A stretch of DNA of 64,000 bases, taken from contig JANSWP010000019.1 in the NCBI GenBank assembly GCA_024743405.1, forward strand, positions 23,747-87,746. The letters are read 5' to 3'. A program made the translations under genes and the position numbers. The DNA comes from Bacteroidota bacterium. GTDB lineage: Bacteria; Bacteroidota; Bacteroidia; Chitinophagales; Saprospiraceae. The notes under the pieces are model-generated. The model made no database searches, was not told the DNA's origin, and saw only the letters and a program-made list of their open reading frames with translations. The first letter of the stretch is position 1. Every line of letters starts with the position of its first letter. This document shows, piece after piece, positions 57,501-63,953 of the stretch.

Positions 57501-60500
57501 ATCGGCAATTGTTGACGGCCTTCGATCATCAGGATTATACTTTGGGAACTTTGGTTAAAAAATTGAAGGTTTCGCGCGACACTTCTCGGCATCCTTTGGT
57601 GAATGTGGTTTTTAATATGGAAACGATGAGTCGTGAATATGATTTTGGCGATTTGAAGATCGAAACAGAGTTCATTCCTGGGACTTTCAAAACATTGGAC
57701 TTGATTGTCCACATGAAGCCAAATAAGTTGGGTTATGAGTTTAAATGGATATTCAAAAACGAAATATTCGAAAAGGAAGAAGTGGAAAGAAGATTAGCAG
57801 AATTTCGGGCATTTTTAGATGGCATATTGGCAAATCCTGAGTTGCCGATTCAAGAAATTTCGGTATTACCAGAAACAGAAAAAGCGCAGATTTTGGCATT
57901 TGGAAAGAATGAAATAACATTGGATTTTGGGCTGAAATGCTTGCATGAATTATTTGAAGATCAGGTTTTGAAAACACCTTTAAAGACGGCTTTAGTTTAT
58001 CAAGATCAATCTTTGACTTATTTTGAATTAAATCAAAGAGCCAATCGCTTGGCTAGATATTTAATAACCAATGGTCTGAAAACCAATGATTTTGTGGGTA
58101 TTTGTTTAGACCGTTCTTTGGATTCAATTATTAGTATTTATGCGATTTTGAAAGCAGGAGGTACTTATGTTCCTTTGGATCCATCGAATCCCAAAGGGCG
58201 ACTGAAAGGAATTTGGGAAGACTCGAATTGTCAAATGATTATGACACATTCTCACCTTTTGGACAGGACTTCCGAATATGAAGGAAACTGCATTGTTTTG
58301 GATGACCAATCAAATGCGATTCAAAAGCAAAACGCTGATAATTTAAGGTTAACTCTTTCTCAATTTTCGAATGCGTATGTGATTTATACTTCTGGGTCAA
58401 CCGGCAAACCTAAAGGCGTAGGCATTCAACATAAGTCGGTTGTCAACACACTTTTTGGGATTAATACACATTTGGAAATCACGTCAAAAGACTCGTTCTA
58501 TTCGGTTTCTTCGATGGCATTTGATATGTCGATTCCTGATTATTTCTTGTCACTAACCAAAGGTGCTACATTAATTTTGGCAGAATCGGCGACTAAAAAA
58601 GACGGATTTTTACTTAAAGAATCCATCGAGAAACACAAACCGACGGTCATGCAAGCGACACCGACGACTTGGAAAATTTTGCTACTGGCAGGCTGGACAG
58701 GCAATTCTGATATGCAAATCATCGCAGGTGGTGAAGGATTTTCTCGCGAATTGGCGGAAGCATTATTGAGCAAAGGTTGCCGCCTTTTTAATGGATATGG
58801 CCCCACGGAAGGGACGATTTATTCAACTTATAAAGAGGTGAATTGGCATAATATTTCATCGGTTTCGGCACTTGGATTTATCCCAATTGGAAAACCAAAT
58901 CCGAATGTGAAATGTATGATTTTGAATGAGCGAAAAGAACTCGTTCCGATTGGTGTGGCGGGTGAATTATACATCGGCGGACCAGGTGTAGCGAGGGGTT
59001 ATTTGAATCGCGAAGAATTGACTAAAAAAGTCTTTTTGGATGGCAAGAATTTGAACGAAAATGCAGGTTTAGATAAATGGTATAAAACGGGAGATTTGGT
59101 TCGATGGTTGCCGAATGGTGATATTGATTTTTTGGGGAGGATAGATAATCAGGTGAAAATTAGAGGATTTCGTATTGAATTAGGTGAAATAGAAGAATGT
59201 TTAATGGATGGTGAAGGTGTGGAACAAGCGGTTGTTTCTGTTTTTAAAGATAAATCGGGAAGGGAACTTTTGACGGCTTACGTCAAAATGAACCCTGTCT
59301 CTAAAATGGATGAAAAAGTGCTCAAAGCAAATTTGAGAAAGCGATTACCTGGTTTTATGATTCCTGCGATTTATGTGGAAATGGATGAATTCCCATTAAC
59401 AAATTCCTTAAAAACTGACCGAAAAGCATTGCCCAAACCTGATTTGGATTCGATGGTTTCGGAACGCGAATTTGAATTGCCGAAATCGGAAATTGAGGAA
59501 AAATTAATGTTGATTTGGAAAGAAATTTTGGGCTTGAAAAAAGTGAGTACAAATGAAGATTTCTTTGAATTAGGTGGTCATTCTTTGGTGGCGGTTGGTT
59601 TGATAGCGCGAATTCAAAAGGATTTTGGGAAAAAATTGCCCTTGACTTCCTTATTTCAAAATTCGACGATTCAAAAATTGGCGGATTTGATAAAAGGAAA
59701 AGGTTGCGATAAAAATGCAAAATGGTCTAGCCTGATTCCGATTCGACCTGAAGGCAAAAAAGCACCGATTTATTTGGTTCACGGCGGCGGATTACACGTT
59801 TTATTTTATCAAACTTTGACCAAATTTTTGGATAAAGACCAGCCAGTTTACGCGCTTCAAGCGAAAGGACTAAACGGAATAGAGGAGCCATTGGAAACGA
59901 TTGAGGAAATGGCAGCCCATTATATTAAAGAGATTTTGGAGCAAAACCCAACTGGACCATACAATTTGGCAGGCTATTCTTTGGGTGGTTTGATTGCTTA
60001 TGAAATGACGAGACAATTGAAGGCATTGGGTAAAGAAGTCAAAGTGTTGGCAATGTTAGATGCTGTAGCGCGACATGAAACGGACTCAAATTCGAAGTTC
60101 AAAAAGAATCTGCGTAAGGCAAAATTCTACCTCGAGTTGATGATGAAAGACCCTATCAATACTGCCAAATACAAAGCTGAAGTCCTCAAAATGCAACTCC
60201 TTCATAAAAAAGGAAAAGTGGATATGCCGTTTGGTGAAACACAAATCAACCCGTCCGAAAATGCAGGACATTTGGCAGGCAAGCGAGTCTTTGAAAAAAG
60301 CATGGCAGCCTTTCAAAATTATTTATTAAAACCTTCGAAGGTACACATTGATTTGTTCAAAGCCAAAGACCAAATGTTTTATTTGAGTGATCCTGATTAT
60401 TATGGCTGGAATAAATTTGCGAAGCATGGGGTAGAAGTGCATGAAATTGAAGGAAACCATATGACGTTGTTTGAGGAGAAATCGGGTAGGATAGTGGCGG

Positions 60501-60529
60501 ATATTTTACAAAGGTGTTTGGATAAATAA
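45509..60529 (+). CDS. Hybrid NRPS-PKS: A-PCP-ST-KS-AT-ACP-AMT-C-A-PCP-C-A-PCP-TE
   Basis: A giant, single-gene assembly line of about 5006 residues; an in-frame TTG at 45422 would add 29. Domains (residues approximate): A1 12-520 with YTSGSTGKPKG at 169; PCP1 Ser 568; sulfotransferase 670-945 with PPRSGTT at 679-685; KS 985-1404 with Cys 1148, His 1284 and His 1324; AT 1493-1794, Ser 1591; ACP Ser 1930; class III aminotransferase 2120-2538, PLP Lys 2365; C1 2558-2994 with HHAIADG at 2692; A2 3051-3548; PCP2 Ser 3595; C2 with HHILLDG at 3819; A3 4108-4641; PCP3 Ser 4692; TE Ser 4824 and His 4984. No reductive PKS domain is present, so the beta-keto group should be transaminated. Predicted product: starter amino acid plus a C2 unit, giving a beta,gamma-diamino acid, joined to two amino acids and released by TE. 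There are no tailoring or PPTase genes nearby. Confidence 0.93.
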   Translation: MGQDITKQKKIEFYTQNCIPSFFREIAKKCPNSSALIYDGQHMSYKELDEKSDILAHWLIKRGIQKEDFVALCLDRSFEMIISIFGILKAGGAYVPIDVDYPEERLEFMLKDAQAKVVLTQKNLTPRIPKSNTTVLCLDEDWRKLEEEFVSVKSLDVEISTSQLAYMIYTSGSTGKPKGCMLTHENVIYQLEGQQAIAPTPIGKMILTCSISFDVSVLTIFWTLLQGAPLVLPKQGEEKDMSILSKLIEKEQVTHMLTLPSLYILLLDQAEPATLTSLRLINVSGEVCPTSLAQKHEQIIPNSQLYNLYGPTEATVNCTFFTLPKGFKNPKVLIGKPILNYEIFILNKELKEVKEGEVGEIFIGGSKSVVGRGYWNREKLSNERFIKNPFRKSRGGDTLYNTGDLARWMPDGNIEFLGRSDFQVKFRGFRIELGEIEVAIGNHIGVRETIVVMNSQHELGSQKLVAYVVPSSNYNLKITDLRSYLEDNLPGYMMPTNFVFLDKMPLTTNGKIDRKALPALGSDRPNLSQSFESPNTSLEKYLARIWSNLLDINSIGRKDKFFELGGTSIQAARFIGELQKRMKTSIFITTIFDNPTISEYAKMLETQYSKDIAALKIHKEENLNVKTQEDELKISNTLILPEGKITFDHITYFQKIIPKVELKKSNQKKNPKAVFILAPPRSGTTLLRVMLAGHPRLFAANELQLLGFNDLKERNEAYQGKFSLWSEGLIRVIMELKNCTAEAAKKQVINYVQKGWTTQRMFLEIQNSVDPQILVDKSPSYALDLKSLLKAEEDFQDAIFIQLVRHPYSMVKSFEKYHMDQVLHLDEHHFSSKQLGELVWLESHNNINKFFDSIPRHRKIQIQYEELVTQPAKVMWELCKKIGIPFHDDTLNPYADLDKKMTNGLYPDSRSMGDINFDKQSKINADKATEWKGVLNDSFLCEKTLALTASFGYEVYEKKGKSITQKDERLFKIKNLDPKSNEEVKSNDIAIIGMAVRVAGANTLEQFWENLMEGVDVSKELNVNDLKQENVNRAYCLDDPDKFDAAFFGIMPKEAEMMDPQHRVFLEVAYSALQNAGYNPKNYDGKIGVFGGVSRNAYFSNNIASNPERLKAAGDYMDMIGSEKSFSVSRVAYKLNLQGPAVNVQTACSSSGVAVHLGCQSILNGDSDIVLIGGGRIQPPMDNGYEYKEGGPLSPDGYIRAFDSNAKGMVQGHGMVMIAMKKLEKAIEDGDYIWSIIKGTAINNDGSDKIGFTAPSIKGQSEAILKAQEKAGVTADSISYIEAHGTGTILGDPIEIEGLTQAYRHSTNKNQFCAIGSVKTNIGHLDAGACVAGIIKTSLALKYKQIPPSLNFDQPNPQIDFQNSPFFVNNQLRDWKQHGNPRRAGVSSFGLGGTNAHVILEEAPSEYNKSNLNGSGGASEILLFSGKTEKASSELSNSTEVSCTFSKNASYTLAIGREHFQYRTAKIGSISNLKNGSKKPITVTGNSDKANHKIVFLFPGGGSQYLNMGYDLYESMPVFRNYVDDCIALLKKNQGVEIDHFLLGSKNDNTQNALALQSPSIALPTLFTIEYALGKMWMDIGIMPNEMMGHSMGEYTAACLSGVMSLKDALALVTVRGKLFEQLPKQGGMLSVPISEKEVGHFLENELSVAVVNKPDNCVVSGNLTSINKLQQKLENEGIEAKKIHISVAAHSKQVELILEPFQAFFENIKLNKPQIPYISNVTGSWVKEEEATSPEFWVKHLRQTVRFSDGLTTVFENPKKILLEIGPGQTLSTFAKTHPDKNSKQLILATLRHPKELQNDLTFLQKTIGKLWVSGKEVNWEKYFEGRNVGRIPMPTYPFERKRFWIEPSAHQHPLVDSQRPNNSVSEDLELIPETIENSNNSEILNMNTTETRVEILITEIKAILYELSGIGPEEMDVEATYLELGFDSLFLSQAVIQLNKKLNLNLSFRQMFEETPTILSLVEYADELLPKEIFQPAIKKEEVFYSSPTIEEEGVQGQIGDSPIEQIIRHQLQVMEQQLAIIKNGNQNINGNKIINNQPSQNTAKKERLSINSEEKVIERKVKGVTAKLNNYKKITAVDNLTQAQQDALDQFMKAYISMTQKSKNQAQKHREFYADPRSVTGFSKLWKEIVYQISAERSKGSKIWDIDGNEYIDFVMSYGVALFGHAPDFVQKAIIEQVEKGNSLDLLPPKATEIARMICEMSGMDRVTLANTGTEAVLGAVRAARTYTGKEKIAVFDTDYHGLIGQFMLRGVHLKDRTNVLPAAAGIPSFVVKDTLVLDYDDEMVMDKLEVEIKNLAAIIIEPVQAQNPHWQHFELLRKIRALTAKHDVPLIFDEIINGFRLDQKGAQAWYKIEADIVAFGKSVSGGLPLSAVAGKAKYMDAFDGGKWQYGDDSGPESTMTYFASTFIKNPISVAGAYAAVLELYNRGANFQYELNAKTAKFADQVKEIFLRTKAPIFIQCTASMFMVKPADSNPFTRLFHYFLRMEGVNFRERPCFISLAHTESDLEKTFQAIEMAIEKMFATGLVQPYEGEDLNLIVLPPKHLQKGKFWDNQTIELPLTEGQKEVFVSAQFGDEANAAYNIGTEISLEGSINLNQIKNAVLHVVDRHEALRIQFARDGQKQFIRNSINVEVPFEDLSHLNKGELEKELNKLHLTFANMPFDLVNEPLFRIKIIRENSQKHLLLLTVHHAIADGWSLGILTRDLGQFLKQELGEKINLQNPFPFSSYVQAQLKFQSTKEFEKTTNYWKNQFNGSITALNLTTDFARPNFQTYNADCQRIKFSSKEFNDIQKAASKSKSTLYFFLFGAFQTFISRVTQQDDLTIGIVAANQNTLENAQMVGHAANFLPIRMEVNQTMAFSNHLKSVRSCLLDAFNHQNFTFGELVKQLRLERDTSKNPLVSIVFNLDAPLNDLDYGRLHATTRPIEKQYETFDLFINVKPVNDCLLFEWFYNTDLYKKQTILNYLIEFKTYINGILDNPNEEILNLPLLPVKYLRGNSENPPISPKGEVPPMSMTPPPAPKEEHQRATKNQNISIPLGAGGENGQSFTLSKLFENQALKTPNSTAIIFGSQNFSYQQINERANQIAHKLIEKGVQPNTFVGMFLERTPDLIASILGVLKTGAAYLPLDTMNPTERLKVIIEDVNADFILTHSELENQLPKGHHKYIFTDEIQDCESNLSQNLNIEITESANSYIIYTSGSTGKPKGVTITHGQISKHLISMIEYLKFDENQVMFSVISSSFDPSVQDFFLPLITGAKIILNDQNTIKDGYLLRQKLNASDATMMVATPATWRILLTSGWKGKSDLTIISTGEALSKKLAGELMNCGEDLWNFYGPTETVIYAIAKKVTKEDLTENSLSNWVSIGAALPETVIYILDKNGQPLPTGTPGEIFIGGFRVAKGYYQRPEKTKEVFLNNPFNLGEQFYKTGDLGIMQDNGNILYINRMDNQVKLRGHRIELGEIEAKIRAFEGVNEAVVLLREDEPGDKKLVAYVKGESNLNLVTSDLRSFLVSQLPIYMIPSLFVEIEKFPLTTSGKINRRQLPKPVNILEKIYFENISEARTETEKFLSKIWCELLRIPEVGINDNFYDLGGHSLMAVGMMAKIEDEYEIRLPLVTFIENSTIEGIANKIDEGLGKSNGQTIDQIFEKGQLNKTENTTKLLPLTEGQKEVWVSHNLHEEAAKSFNLGTEIKLNGSVDVKQLKLAIYDLVDRHEALRTSIEPDGKQQKIHSKIDFDIPFLDWSGLSEEDRNEQLERLRKQEIERVFDLEKAPLATFHIVKMSPAPAKGEHLPIGPRAGGGSPLGAGGEKREFILLISMHHILLDGWSLGVLTNDLGLLYQKRIGKSNINLAQNSQLTDFVNYLDKWTKSTDYQESEAFWLKQFENGIPLLEFPTDKPIGKTNSFAADQSSIYFSDDFIKDLKVKAKQNNMTFYTFMFAAFQAFTARLAQQDEFVLGVSVSGKSIIRFNDLVAHRTNLLPLKINVNQTESFQNHLKIANRQLLTAFDHQDYTLGTLVKKLKVSRDTSRHPLVNVVFNMETMSREYDFGDLKIETEFIPGTFKTLDLIVHMKPNKLGYEFKWIFKNEIFEKEEVERRLAEFRAFLDGILANPELPIQEISVLPETEKAQILAFGKNEITLDFGLKCLHELFEDQVLKTPLKTALVYQDQSLTYFELNQRANRLARYLITNGLKTNDFVGICLDRSLDSIISIYAILKAGGTYVPLDPSNPKGRLKGIWEDSNCQMIMTHSHLLDRTSEYEGNCIVLDDQSNAIQKQNADNLRLTLSQFSNAYVIYTSGSTGKPKGVGIQHKSVVNTLFGINTHLEITSKDSFYSVSSMAFDMSIPDYFLSLTKGATLILAESATKKDGFLLKESIEKHKPTVMQATPTTWKILLLAGWTGNSDMQIIAGGEGFSRELAEALLSKGCRLFNGYGPTEGTIYSTYKEVNWHNISSVSALGFIPIGKPNPNVKCMILNERKELVPIGVAGELYIGGPGVARGYLNREELTKKVFLDGKNLNENAGLDKWYKTGDLVRWLPNGDIDFLGRIDNQVKIRGFRIELGEIEECLMDGEGVEQAVVSVFKDKSGRELLTAYVKMNPVSKMDEKVLKANLRKRLPGFMIPAIYVEMDEFPLTNSLKTDRKALPKPDLDSMVSEREFELPKSEIEEKLMLIWKEILGLKKVSTNEDFFELGGHSLVAVGLIARIQKDFGKKLPLTSLFQNSTIQKLADLIKGKGCDKNAKWSSLIPIRPEGKKAPIYLVHGGGLHVLFYQTLTKFLDKDQPVYALQAKGLNGIEEPLETIEEMAAHYIKEILEQNPTGPYNLAGYSLGGLIAYEMTRQLKALGKEVKVLAMLDAVARHETDSNSKFKKNLRKAKFYLELMMKDPINTAKYKAEVLKMQLLHKKGKVDMPFGETQINPSENAGHLAGKRVFEKSMAAFQNYLLKPSKVHIDLFKAKDQMFYLSDPDYYGWNKFAKHGVEVHEIEGNHMTLFEEKSGRIVADILQRCLDK
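54561..54643 (+). repeat. Palindromic element inserted in frame between C1 and A2 of the NRPS-PKS
   Basis: CACCCCCAGCCCCAAAAG on the left is repeated inverted as CCTTTAGGGGCTGGGGGTG on the right. It is translated as residues about 3018-3045, a Pro/Gly/Ala-rich linker. Just before it (54518-54552) CCACCGAT occurs twice, 27 nt apart. The element resembles the one at 56852. Confidence 0.7.
56852..56932 (+). repeat. Palindromic element inserted in frame within the C2 domain
   Basis: TCACCCGCACCCGCTAAAGG, followed by GGAGC, is repeated inverted as GCTCCCCTTTAGGGGCTGGGGGTGA. It encodes 27 extra residues (3782-3808), rich in Gly and Pro, just before the HHILLDG active site strand; C1 has a short turn at the same place. 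The frame is kept. Confidence 0.75.
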
Positions 60530-61055
60530 AACAAAATTTGGATTTTTCTTCGAATTTTAGACTTTGATATAATGTGGACGTTTTTAAGGATTAATCTGAT
60601 CCGCTAATGGAATACACTTGTCAAAATTTATTACCAAATCCAATAAAAAAAACGGAACTGCTTGTCGTGACTTTTAGTCACGTTGCACATCAAAGTATCG
60701 GCTTATAACCTAAAACAATATAAAAATACACATCAAAGCCCTGCACTAAATCAATTAAGCCTACTGCCAGTCGGTACAAGACAGATATATAAATAGCTAT
60801 TCGCAATCAAGAATACGGTAGCTCGGCAAATTAACCATGCACGTATCCATGTTCATTCAATGAGCGTTCTTTTTAGCAAATGAACTACTAAACACCATTT
60901 TCCTTTTTCATTTTAATTCCTTCCCAAACTTAATTTGTGTTCCATTCCTTATATTGGTGCCTAATTTTAGTTTGGATTATGCTCACCTGTAAAAAGGAAG
61001 ATCTATTCCAGCAAAGAAGCCACTTATTTTTTAATAATCACATTAATGGTTCGAA
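60530..61055. other. Intergenic region after the NRPS-PKS gene (526 nt)
   Basis: No gene was seen. A hairpin with a 6-bp stem, CGTGAC-TTTTA-GTCACG, lies at about 60667-60683, without a T-run. A weak A/T hairpin is next to the NRPS-PKS stop. The remaining stretch should hold the promoter of the esterase gene. Confidence 0.45.
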
Positions 61056-62276
61056 ATGAGAATTTTTTACATTCTTGCTTTTTTATTAGGCCTTGCCAAT
61101 ATTATTACAGCACAAAATTTAGGTTGCGATGGAAATCGTTTTGTCAATGAAGTATTTATGGAGATTACAGAAACAATTGGTGTTCAATTCGGACAAAATA
61201 CCACTCTTGGTGGTAATCAGAAGGATTTGCTCATGGATATTTATGAACCAACAGGGGATAATCTTGAAATGCGCCCAGCTATTGTATTAGCACATGGTGG
61301 TAGTTTTATTGCAGGCAACAGGACTAATCTTAAAGGTATGTGTGAAGATTTTGCCAAACGTGGTTTCGTTGCGGTGACTATTGATTATCGTTTGATTGAC
61401 ATTTTTGTATTTGATTCCATTGGTTTTGGAGAAGGGGTCGTTCAAACAATTTCTGATATGAAAGCGGCCATTCGATTTCTTAGAGAGGATGCTGCTACTA
61501 ACAATCTTTATAGGATAAATCCAGATTATGTTTTTGCAGGCGGTGTATCTGCAGGCGGTGTTATTGCTTCTCATGTGGGATATTTGGGAGCAGATGATAC
61601 CCCTCCAAATTATATTGAGGATATTATTAATATGAATGGTGGATATGAAGGAAATAGCAGTGATAATTTTGAATATTCTTCTGAAATTCAAGGAGTTTTA
61701 AATTATTCTGGTTCTTTGACACGTACCAATTTTATTGATGCAAATGACCCTCCATTATTCAGCGCACACGACGAAAATGACGCGATTGTTCCGTGCGGGT
61801 ATGGAGATTCTGATGCTGTATTTTTTCCTTTGTTTTCTTTTGGAAGTTGTGAAATGCACCCAATATTGGAGGAATTTGGTATTTTTAATGAATTTTATTT
61901 TAAGGCTAATAGCGATGGACATGTAAGCTATTTAAGTGGTGCTGAAAATGATATTGTAATTCAGCAATCTGCTGAGTTTTTGGAAACTATTTATTGTGGT
62001 GCAGCGACGGCAACTAATGAAATTATTGATCAAAGTCTAAATATAGAAGTGTTCCCAAATCCTGTTATTGATATTATGAATGTTCAATTAGATGATGAAT
62101 TCCCAAAAGGGCACTTAATGTTAAAAGATATGACTGGAAGAACGATTTGGAATCAAATAATTCAAGAACCAAATATTACTTTTGAAATACCAACCTTAAA
62201 TTGGGCAAAAGGCATTTATATTTTAAGTTTTGTTGGAGTACAAAAAGTGAGTTCAAAGAAAATCGTAATTCAATAA
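61056..62276 (+). CDS. Secreted esterase-like alpha/beta hydrolase with T9SS type A sorting domain
   Basis: A 406-residue secreted protein. It has a signal peptide (about residues 1-19, ending ITAQ). The catalytic domain (about 30-310) belongs to the carboxylesterase/BD-FAE-like group: VLAHGGSFIAGNRTN (oxyanion HGG), IDYRLID, then the elbow GGVSAGG. The acid is in HDENDAIVPCGYGD and a candidate His in NSDGHVSYL. The C-terminal 75 residues are a type A sorting domain (VFPNPVIDIMNVQLDD, MLKDMTGRTIW, AKGIYILSF, final KKIVIQ). It likely cleaves esters outside the cell; the substrate is unknown. It ends at a shared bidirectional terminator. Confidence 0.9.
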   Translation: MRIFYILAFLLGLANIITAQNLGCDGNRFVNEVFMEITETIGVQFGQNTTLGGNQKDLLMDIYEPTGDNLEMRPAIVLAHGGSFIAGNRTNLKGMCEDFAKRGFVAVTIDYRLIDIFVFDSIGFGEGVVQTISDMKAAIRFLREDAATNNLYRINPDYVFAGGVSAGGVIASHVGYLGADDTPPNYIEDIINMNGGYEGNSSDNFEYSSEIQGVLNYSGSLTRTNFIDANDPPLFSAHDENDAIVPCGYGDSDAVFFPLFSFGSCEMHPILEEFGIFNEFYFKANSDGHVSYLSGAENDIVIQQSAEFLETIYCGAATATNEIIDQSLNIEVFPNPVIDIMNVQLDDEFPKGHLMLKDMTGRTIWNQIIQEPNITFEIPTLNWAKGIYILSFVGVQKVSSKKIVIQ

Positions 62277-62303
62277 AAGAATCACATCTTAAGGTTGTTG
62301 AAG

Positions 62304-62346
62304 AAAACAGTGGCAAGGCATTTTGAGTATGTCTTGCCACTGTTTT
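62304..62346. terminator. Bidirectional terminator between convergent T9SS-A genes
   Basis: AAAACAGTGGCAAG pairs with CTTGCCACTGTTTT around a loop of about 14 nt. It lies between the esterase gene and the minus-strand T9SS-A gene. Confidence 0.85.
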
Positions 62347-62428
62347 GTGAAGAGTCGACTAGAGTTGGCACCTAGAGGCTATAATTTTTATTCCTAGGAA
62401 TCTGTTAGCAGTGACTTAAAATATATCA

Positions 62429-63664
62429 CTATTCTATAATTACCTTCTCAGAAAAAGACTTCCCATCAGTCCTAATTCTAAGCCAATAAATACCTTTCGC
62501 CAAGTTCCCGACATCTAAATTCAAGGTTTTATCAGTGACGAGGTGGGTGATGACCCGTTGTCCTTTTGAGTCGAATACTTCCAAATAGGCAGTCTCAAAA
62601 TCTATGTCTTGGAGTGACAAGGTTAATGTGCCAATGGTGACGGGATTAGGAGCAATTTTGAGATTTGACTCATTTTTTAAATTTGTCAAATCTACACTTA
62701 CCACCGGCGAATATTCATTACGTCCGTCAAAATCCAACTGTTTCAACCGATAATAATTCATTCCGCCCAACGGCGATTCATGCAAATAGCCATAAGACTG
62801 AACCTCAAAAGAAGTACCACTACCCGAGACAAAATCCAAATAACGCCAGTCTGTATCAGTTGTCTTTTGCTCTATTTCAAAACCTTCATTTTTGACTTCC
62901 GAGGCAGTTGTCCAAGCCAATTCGACTTGGTCTTGGGATTGCCATGCTCTGAAATTGGTCATTTCGACGGGCAGTACACCATTTGATCGGATATTCGCAC
63001 CAACATGAATCAAGGCCTGCGAACCACCGCTATTATTCCAACTCATCGTAACTATACCTGCCCCAGTCTCATAGCTGCCACTAATCTTTGTATCTGAGCT
63101 CACAAGTGCATTCTCAATTAGGGCAGTTTGACCGCCCGAATTGATAAAATTAGGAGTTGAGTTTGCTCCAATTAAATCAATAGCCATATCTCCTGAAGAA
63201 CTGGTGACATCTATTGATAAATCTCCATCAGCCTCAAAAATGAAATTATTGGCAGGAGTAGCCTGATTTACATTATTGAAAGTGGCGGCAAATGCTCCAT
63301 GTATACCTGGAGCTGAACTCAAAGTGACTGTGATGGGTTTATCGGTAATAGCTGGGTCAATATTTCCTAAGGGTATAGCCCAAATCTCCGATCTATGACC
63401 TCCATTAGACCCAGTTCCGATGTTATTTGTGGTATAGTTAACTGAATTAAAATTAATATTTGTAACAGTGCCATTTCCACCGTTCCTGGTAAGAACAACC
63501 AATACAACATTGTCTCCTATTGGAACTGAAAAATTCTTAATAACGTAGGAACTCGAAGGACTTTCTGGTGCTGGAGAGACCACCGCATTGTCATCTGCAA
63601 AGACCTGCGCTTGAATAGGCATCAAGAGTCCCAAAAAAAGAAAAAATGAAAATAGTTGTTTCAT
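62429..63664 (-). CDS. Secreted protein with T9SS type A sorting domain
   Basis: I chose the ATG at 63664 because it begins a clear signal peptide (MKQLFSFFLFLGLLMPIQAQ); an upstream in-frame ATG at 63754 would add 30 residues. The mature protein (411 residues in all) has a beta-rich N-terminal domain (about 21-245) with few charged residues. Next comes a segment typical of secreted Bacteroidota proteins: LPVEMTNFRAWQSQDQVELAWTTASEVKNEGFEIEQ, then YRLKQLDFDGRNEYSPVVSV. The C-terminus is a type A sorting domain (IAPNPVTIGTLTLSL, VFDSKGQRVIT, KGIYWLRI, final EKVIIE). No enzyme motif is seen, so it may be a surface or extracellular structural protein. Confidence 0.88.
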   Translation of the reverse strand: MKQLFSFFLFLGLLMPIQAQVFADDNAVVSPAPESPSSSYVIKNFSVPIGDNVVLVVLTRNGGNGTVTNINFNSVNYTTNNIGTGSNGGHRSEIWAIPLGNIDPAITDKPITVTLSSAPGIHGAFAATFNNVNQATPANNFIFEADGDLSIDVTSSSGDMAIDLIGANSTPNFINSGGQTALIENALVSSDTKISGSYETGAGIVTMSWNNSGGSQALIHVGANIRSNGVLPVEMTNFRAWQSQDQVELAWTTASEVKNEGFEIEQKTTDTDWRYLDFVSGSGTSFEVQSYGYLHESPLGGMNYYRLKQLDFDGRNEYSPVVSVDLTNLKNESNLKIAPNPVTIGTLTLSLQDIDFETAYLEVFDSKGQRVITHLVTDKTLNLDVGNLAKGIYWLRIRTDGKSFSEKVIIE

Positions 63665-63953
63665 GATAGAGAATTTTTTTGAGAAAAACGGAAAAAATAA
63701 ATAGATCAAATTGCAGGTTAGATTTTTTGTGAATAAGGAGGCAAAAAAGCACACGGAAAGCCTAAGTTATGGTGTGCATTTTTAACGAAATTAGACACAA
63801 GTCTTGGAACCTAAAAGAGTAAATTTATTTGATCTGTGTTCAGAAGATTAAATTATTTATTTGAAGTTGTCTAAAGTTAATTGACATTTTGTGAAACAGT
63901 TGCAGCGAGTTAAGTTTGAAAATCCTACTTAACTCACCAAACCCACTGCAACT
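63665..63953. other. Intergenic region with hairpin leader at right edge (289 nt)
   Basis: AT-rich, with no gene in its left part. At 63899-63952 there is an inverted repeat: GTTGCAG..GAGTTAAG pairs with CTTAACTC..CTGCAAC, loop about 13 nt. It ends directly before an ATG, so it would form a hairpin leader on that transcript or be an operator. Confidence 0.5.
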
